Assembly (NCBI GenBank): GCA_000437755.1
Contig: FR900149.1
Coordinates: 37,427-56,359 of the forward strand
Origin: Roseburia sp. CAG:303
Lineage (GTDB): Bacteria > Bacillota > Clostridia > Lachnospirales > Lachnospiraceae
Length of the DNA: 18,933 bases
Direction of reading: 5' to 3'
Shown: positions 15,129 through 18,933 of the stretch, piece by piece
Numbering within the stretch: the first letter of the stretch is position 1
Layout of the letters: every line of letters begins with the position of its first letter
The notes under the pieces: generated by a model
Seen by the model: the letters and a program-made list of their open reading frames with translations, nothing else
What the model was told of the DNA's origin: nothing
The model's database searches: none
Translations under genes and position numbers: made by a program

Positions 15129-15810
15129 AATTTTCTTCTACTTCAAATTTATATCCCATTCCCCAGATTGTCTTTATATAATCTGCTTCTTTGGTTAATT
15201 TTGCCCTGAGTTTCTTTACATGGGTATCGATTGTTCTGGCATCCCCAAAATAGTCATAATTCCAGACATTATTCAGAATCTGTTCTCTTGAAAGGGCAAT
15301 ATTTTTGTTTTCCATAAAATATACTAATAACTCAAATTCCTTAAAGCTTAATTCCACTTCCCTGTCATTTACTTTCACAATATGTGCTACCTTATTAAGT
15401 TCGATCGTTCCTGCACGCATAATGCCATTCTTATCGCTCTTGGCAGTTCTTCTTAAGAGTGCATCGACACGCGCAACGAGAATCTTCGGACTGAATGGTT
15501 TGGAAATATATTCGTCTGCACCACATTCAAATCCGGTCAGTTCATCATCCTCCGAAGATTTTGCCGTAAGCATAATAATCGGAACCTTTGAATATTTGCG
15601 AATTTCACGGCATACCTGCCATCCGTTCATCTTTGGCATCATAACATCCAGAATAATCAGCGAAATATCTTTCTCTTTAAAAAATAAATCAATCGCCTCT
15701 TCGCCATCGCCGGCTTCTATAACCTTATATTCCTTCTTTACCAGAAAGTCCTTTACCAGTTTGCGCATTCTGGCTTCATCGTCTACCACAAGTACCTTTA
15801 AATCACCCAT
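15127..15810 (-). CDS. OmpR/PhoB-family response regulator
   Basis: A 227-aa regulator with a receiver domain (1-120: acidic pair D10-D11, phosphoacceptor D55 in LDVMMPKMNG, T82, K104 in SKPF) and a C-terminal winged helix-turn-helix (about 130-225). The recognition-helix region DARTIDTHVKKLRAKL and the wing IWGMGYKF are typical of the OmpR/PhoB class. Phosphorylation by the kinase downstream should trigger dimerisation and DNA binding. Targets cannot be read here; no clear direct repeat of OmpR type was found at the operon promoter. SD GAGAGG lies 6 nt before the ATG. The gene is 24 nt after the 186-aa membrane protein gene and shares its promoter. Confidence 0.96.
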   Translation of the reverse strand: MGDLKVLVVDDEARMRKLVKDFLVKKEYKVIEAGDGEEAIDLFFKEKDISLIILDVMMPKMNGWQVCREIRKYSKVPIIMLTAKSSEDDELTGFECGADEYISKPFSPKILVARVDALLRRTAKSDKNGIMRAGTIELNKVAHIVKVNDREVELSFKEFELLVYFMENKNIALSREQILNNVWNYDYFGDARTIDTHVKKLRAKLTKEADYIKTIWGMGYKFEVEEN

Positions 15811-15834
15811 ACCATACCTCTCTGACTTCTTTTC

Positions 15835-16395
15835 TTATTCTCCATCTGACTGTGAAAGCTGCTCTTCTCTTATCTGCAGCTGTTTTTCCCATCTCGCCAG
15901 ATTATCTTCTTTCTCTGTATATTCTGCATCAATTCTGTTCCGGTAATTTATAATATTCAGGTTTTTGCTATTATTTGAAATCAATATAAACAGAACAAGA
16001 ATCACAACCAGAACAACATTCAGGATTACCATATTCAGGAAACGGTTCCTGTATGGACTGCTTTTATCTATGCTTCTTTTTATCTTCGGAATCGAAAATT
16101 TCTTTCCTTTTTTTTCCGTTGTCCGTTTTACGGGAATCGGCATAATCTGATCGCCATCGATTTCTTCGCTCTCCAGGAGATAGTCCTGCAGCTGTTTTAA
16201 AAATTCATATCCCACCGGTGTTTTAAATAATTTCTTTTCAATTACCGTATTGTATATATTCAATATACTTTTCGGATTTTTATAATTTGTCCGTTTTTTT
16301 AAATATTCTACCCCTTCCAGCTCATTTCTTGCCTCTTTCAGAGATTCCTCATCTTCAAAAAGATATCCGCCTGCTGTGTATTTTTCATTTTTCAT
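15835..16395 (-). CDS. Uncharacterised single-pass membrane protein, first gene of the two-component operon
   Basis: A 186-aa protein I cannot assign to a family. Residues 1-110 are soluble, charged and mostly helical (VEYLKKRTNYKNPKSILNIY, EYLFKTP-like helices), with a basic stretch before the membrane (KRTTEKKGKKF, 90-100). One transmembrane helix spans about 119-140. Residues 145-186 are a charged coiled-coil-like tail (EKEDNLARWEKQLQIREEQL). By charge the N-terminus is cytoplasmic and the tail outside. The ATG at 16395 is chosen over one 12 codons earlier because GGAG lies 7 nt before it and because the promoter at 16438-16466 would start transcription near 16431, at the earlier ATG. Placed directly before the regulator and kinase, it may be an accessory modulator of the kinase (inference). 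Confidence 0.85.
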   Translation of the reverse strand: MKNEKYTAGGYLFEDEESLKEARNELEGVEYLKKRTNYKNPKSILNIYNTVIEKKLFKTPVGYEFLKQLQDYLLESEEIDGDQIMPIPVKRTTEKKGKKFSIPKIKRSIDKSSPYRNRFLNMVILNVVLVVILVLFILISNNSKNLNIINYRNRIDAEYTEKEDNLARWEKQLQIREEQLSQSDGE

Positions 16396-16437
16396 GATTG
16401 CTCTCCATTTCCAAAATGTTTTCTGCACCACTTCATT

Positions 16438-16466
16438 ATCATATCATATTTCCGGAATACACTCAA
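16438..16466 (-). promoter_or_regulatory. SigmaA-type promoter of the two-component operon
   Basis: On the minus strand TTGAGT (16461-16466), 17-nt spacer, TATGAT (16438-16443), with TG one base before the -10 (extended -10). The predicted start is near 16431, giving a leader of about 36 nt to the ATG at 16395. It lies in the 90-bp gap after the 159-aa membrane protein gene. That gap has no hairpin terminator, so some read-through from ilvA transcription is likely. Confidence 0.75.
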
Positions 16467-16485
16467 TAAGTACACAAAATTTTCA

Positions 16486-16965
16486 TTATTCCTCTTCCAT
16501 GCGCTTGATCCGGAAGAAAAGCACCTCCAATGCATACAGCAGAAGGATATGTCCGGTAAACAGCCTGTATTCCGCAAGCAAAAGCCTTCCATAATCCTCT
16601 TTGGTAATTTCCCGGATTCTTTCTCCCATATTAATCAGGTAATAAACCCCTTCCGTATACTGTCCGCCTCCATTTCTTAACAGATAGCTGTTATAAATAA
16701 CATTAAATATAACATATACAATCGTAATACAACATATGATGCACTCCGTTGACAGCAGTATTTTCCGCCTGCTCAGATATTTATTTACAATATACTTATC
16801 TTTTACAATATTCACTACAACAATTACCATAAGAATAATTGCCGGAACCCACATAAGCCATCCTGCCATATACAGATAATTTGTAAGATATCCGACTGCA
16901 TGAATCCCTGCCGCCAAAATAAAAAATATCACGCTGATACGGTAATACCACTTATCTCTTTCCAT
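16486..16965 (-). CDS. Uncharacterised four-helix integral membrane protein
   Basis: A 159-aa hydrophobic protein with four probable membrane helices (about 10-28, 36-56, 74-96, 137-154). A basic loop KDKYIVNKYLSRRK follows helix 2, and a polar outer loop of about 40 residues (RNGGGQYTEGVYYLINMGERIREITKEDYG) lies between helices 3 and 4. I recognise no family. The ATG at 16965 is preferred over a GTG five codons earlier: GAAGG lies 7 nt before it, and the stop of the upstream gene (TAG) is separated by a single A, an arrangement typical of translational coupling. The protein is probably made together with the 110-aa Cys-rich protein. Confidence 0.85.
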   Translation of the reverse strand: MERDKWYYRISVIFFILAAGIHAVGYLTNYLYMAGWLMWVPAIILMVIVVVNIVKDKYIVNKYLSRRKILLSTECIICCITIVYVIFNVIYNSYLLRNGGGQYTEGVYYLINMGERIREITKEDYGRLLLAEYRLFTGHILLLYALEVLFFRIKRMEEE

Positions 16966-16966
16966 T

Positions 16967-17299
16967 CTAACACCTTCCACAATTTCTGCATGGAATACAT
17001 CCCTTCTTTTCTGAGCCTGGATGATATTCCCGGTACGAAATCTCTACATCCCTTCTTTTATATTTTTCCTCTTTGTCATATACCATGATACACAGGTATT
17101 CTTCGTTTTCCAGGCTTTCCGCCCGGAGTCTGACCGGATAAACCCTATATTCACCGGGATGCATACAGCTTTCTACGAAAAGAGGGAGAAACGTTCTGCG
17201 TTCTCCCCTTTTCCCTATGCAAATGCCGTCTGCTGAAATCACATCCCTGACAAAAGATATCGTTACACTTTTATCTTCTATTTCACAGATCTCATTCAT
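16967..17299 (-). CDS. Uncharacterised small protein ending in a CxxCxxCxxC cluster
   Basis: A 110-aa protein of unknown family. The body is beta-rich (SVTISFVRDVISADGICIGK, GEYRVYPVRLRAES, EYLCIMVYDKEE). The last residues hold four evenly spaced cysteines, C101, C104, C107 and C110, as CIPCRNCGRC, ending at the stop codon. Such spacing could bind a metal or Fe-S cluster or be redox active (inference). The ATG at 17299 is chosen because GAGG lies 8 nt before it; the ATG two codons earlier would have only 2 nt. It is 15 nt downstream of ilvA and 1 nt upstream of the membrane protein gene, so the three are probably cotranscribed. The codons of the Cys tail also provide the SD (GAAGG) for the next gene. 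Confidence 0.78.
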   Translation of the reverse strand: MNEICEIEDKSVTISFVRDVISADGICIGKRGERRTFLPLFVESCMHPGEYRVYPVRLRAESLENEEYLCIMVYDKEEKYKRRDVEISYREYHPGSEKKGCIPCRNCGRC

Positions 17300-17314
17300 T
17301 TCCATATCCTCTGT

Positions 17315-18535
17315 TTACAGATTTGTTCTTACAAGCCTTGGCTTATATCCTTCTTCTCTCAGTTTTTCAACAATCTGCTGTTTGTGTTCCTCGCCAAATG
17401 CTTCCAGTGTAATTCTTAATTCCACTTCCGTATTACGGTTGATACTTACAAACTGGTTATGATCCAGTTTTACAACATTTCCTTTTTCTTTTGCAATAAT
17501 TCCAGCCACCCTCTCTAACTGGCCCGGCTTGTCCGGAAGAAGTACGGAAACCGTAAAGATTCTTCCTCTCTGGATCAGACCATGCTGCAAAATAGATGAC
17601 ATGGTAATAATATCCATGTTGCCGCCGCTGATAATGGATACTACTTTTTTGTCTTTGCAATTCAGATGCTTCAAAGCTGCAATCGTAAGTAATCCGGAAC
17701 CTTCGCAGACTAATTTATGGTTTTCTACCATATCAAGAAATACACCGATTAATTCATCATCCGGTACGGTAATGATTTCATCAATATTTTTCTGGATATA
17801 TGGGAAAATAACAGAACCTGGTGTTTTAACGGCAGTTCCGTCTGCAATTGTATTTGCACTCGGAAGTGTTACAACATGTCCTGCCTCTAAAGATGCTTTC
17901 ATACATGCTGCATTTTCCGGTTCTACACCGATTACCTTAATATGAGGATTTACCATCTTTGCCAGTGTGCTGACACCTGTTGCGAGTCCGCCCCCGCCAA
18001 TCGGAACAAGAATATAATCCACCGTTGGCAGTTCTTTGATGATTTCCATTGCCACAGACCCCTGTCCGGTTGCTACTTCCAAGTCATCGAACGGATGTAC
18101 GAATGTATATCCATGCTCTTCTGCCAATTCCATTGCCTTCGCACAGGCATCATCATAAACATCACCATATAATACAACATCTGCACCATAACTCTTTGTC
18201 CGGTTTACTTTAATTAACGGAGTACCCACCGGCATAACAATTGTTGCTTTTACACCGTATAATTTTGCTGCATTTGCAACACCCTGTGCATGATTTCCGG
18301 CAGAAGCGGTAATCAGTCCTTTCTTTCTCTCTTCTTCCGTAAGCTGACTTGTCTTATAATAAGCACCTCTTACTTTATAAGCACCTGTTGCCTGTAGGTT
18401 CTCCGGTTTTAAGTATACTTTATTTCCACACTGCCTGCTGAAAAAATCACTGTAAATCAGGTTGGTTGGCAATGTAACCTTCTTTACAATTTCTGCTGCT
18501 TCCTCAAACTTTTCCAATGTAAGTTCTGTCATCAT
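17315..18535 (-). CDS. ilvA: Threonine ammonia-lyase (threonine dehydratase) with one ACT domain
   Basis: A 406-aa fold-type II PLP enzyme that converts threonine to 2-oxobutyrate and ammonia, feeding isoleucine (and propionate) formation. PLP-binding Lys is K54 in GAYKVRGA. SAGNHAQG (78-85) is the substrate loop, GGGGL (180-184) the phosphate-binding loop, and SGGN (303-306) contacts the cofactor ring side. Residues about 326-404 are a single ACT domain (FTVSVLLPDKPGQLERVAGII), which in this shorter type usually binds an amino-acid effector. The length matches the about 400-aa single-ACT form rather than the about 510-aa two-ACT IlvA of E. coli. Symbols ilvA and tdcB are both in use for such genes. 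AAGGA lies 7 nt before the ATG. It follows ftsY by 24 nt; no T-box or leader attenuator is present. Confidence 0.95.
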   Translation of the reverse strand: MMTELTLEKFEEAAEIVKKVTLPTNLIYSDFFSRQCGNKVYLKPENLQATGAYKVRGAYYKTSQLTEEERKKGLITASAGNHAQGVANAAKLYGVKATIVMPVGTPLIKVNRTKSYGADVVLYGDVYDDACAKAMELAEEHGYTFVHPFDDLEVATGQGSVAMEIIKELPTVDYILVPIGGGGLATGVSTLAKMVNPHIKVIGVEPENAACMKASLEAGHVVTLPSANTIADGTAVKTPGSVIFPYIQKNIDEIITVPDDELIGVFLDMVENHKLVCEGSGLLTIAALKHLNCKDKKVVSIISGGNMDIITMSSILQHGLIQRGRIFTVSVLLPDKPGQLERVAGIIAKEKGNVVKLDHNQFVSINRNTEVELRITLEAFGEEHKQQIVEKLREEGYKPRLVRTNL

Positions 18536-18559
18536 AATTTTGTCCTTCTTTCCTTCATC

Positions 18560-18933
18560 CTAGTTTTCTTCGCCGGCATTGTCCATATTAAACAATGCTT
18601 TTACAAATTCATCCGAATTAAATTTTTGCAAATCATCAATATGCTCACCCACACCGATATATTTTACCGGAATTCCGAGTTCCGACTGAATTGCAACTGC
18701 GATTCCGCCCTTGGCTGTGCCATCCAGCTTCGTCAGGATAATACCGGTTACATTCGTAACCTCCATAAACTGCTTTGCCTGGGCCAGAGCATTCTGTCCG
18801 GTCGTTCCGTCCAGAACCACCAGGTTTTCTCTGTATACACCACTATATTCCTTTTCTATGATTCTGTCAATTTTTTTTAACTCTTCCATAAGATTTTTTT
18901 TGTTATGAAGACGTCCCGCCGTATCGCAGATCA
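18560..18933 (-). CDS. ftsY: Signal recognition particle receptor FtsY, C-terminal end (5' part outside window)
   Basis: The last 124 codons of an SRP-type GTPase, open to the right edge. The first visible residues ICDTAGRLHNKKNLMEELKK contain the G3 motif DTAGR. TKLDGTAKGG gives the G4 motif (TKLD) and the adjacent FtsY/Ffh signature, and the end IGVGEHIDDLQKFNSDEFVKALF is the typical FtsY C-terminus (G5 and last helix); Ffh would continue into an M domain. FtsY docks ribosome-SRP complexes at the membrane. The NG-domain start and any N-terminal A region are not visible. The gene is 24 nt upstream of ilvA without a terminator between them. Confidence 0.96.
   Translation of the reverse strand, partial: ICDTAGRLHNKKNLMEELKKIDRIIEKEYSGVYRENLVVLDGTTGQNALAQAKQFMEVTNVTGIILTKLDGTAKGGIAVAIQSELGIPVKYIGVGEHIDDLQKFNSDEFVKALFNMDNAGEEN

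Noticed and set aside
18536..18559. Leader attenuator or T-box before ilvA
   Set aside because: Only 24 nt separate ftsY and ilvA, too little for such a structure, and no terminator hairpin is present.
1..18933. Genomic island or mobile element
   Set aside because: No integrase, transposase, tRNA-linked attachment repeat or abrupt change in base or codon use was seen. The minus-strand genes form a continuous, normally spaced chromosomal arrangement.

Overview
The window looks like ordinary chromosome from an anaerobic, low-GC Gram-positive bacterium, most likely a gut Lachnospiraceae (Roseburia/Agathobacter-like; this is inference). The support is: purine-rich Shine-Dalgarno sites before almost every gene, a giant 2-hydroxyacyl-CoA dehydratase/activase fusion typical of strict anaerobes, a cell-wall-anchored plant-glycan hydrolase, cheV (suggesting chemotaxis), and an ftsY-ilvA junction. 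No tRNA, rRNA, CRISPR array, insertion sequence or prophage gene was seen.

Layout. Positions 1-2923 (+) hold the C-terminal two thirds of the dehydratase/activase fusion. It converges on a secreted 1440-aa DUF1680 (GH127/GH146-type) glycoside hydrolase at 3019-7341 (-). The two share an unusual terminator in which one hairpin arm has been tandemly duplicated. Everything after this is on the minus strand, so it is read right to left.

At the right edge, ftsY (C-terminal end), ilvA, a 110-aa Cys-cluster protein and a 159-aa membrane protein form a close-packed run. A clear sigmaA-type promoter (16438-16466) then starts a three-gene signalling operon: a 186-aa single-pass membrane protein, an OmpR-type response regulator and a HAMP histidine kinase. 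A small terminator-like hairpin lies between regulator and kinase. A second sigmaA-type promoter (13560-13588) starts a seven-gene operon: lipoprotein, cheV, a divergent sirtuin-like protein, a 518-aa Lys/Glu-rich membrane protein, hisH, hisF and ung. Gaps are short or negative, and the operon ends in an 18-bp intrinsic terminator touching the ung stop codon.

The parts best explained are the two-component system with its membrane partner, the HisH-HisF ammonia-channelling synthase separated from the rest of histidine synthesis, and the glycan hydrolase carrying similar binding-type modules at both ends. The most interesting unexplained parts are the mixed operon that puts chemotaxis coupling, a sirtuin fold lacking its catalytic signature and an uncharacterised bitopic protein in front of hisHF-ung, the duplicated-arm terminator, and the small protein ending in a CxxCxxCxxC array. 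I see no definite new system. The mixed operon is the best candidate for one.
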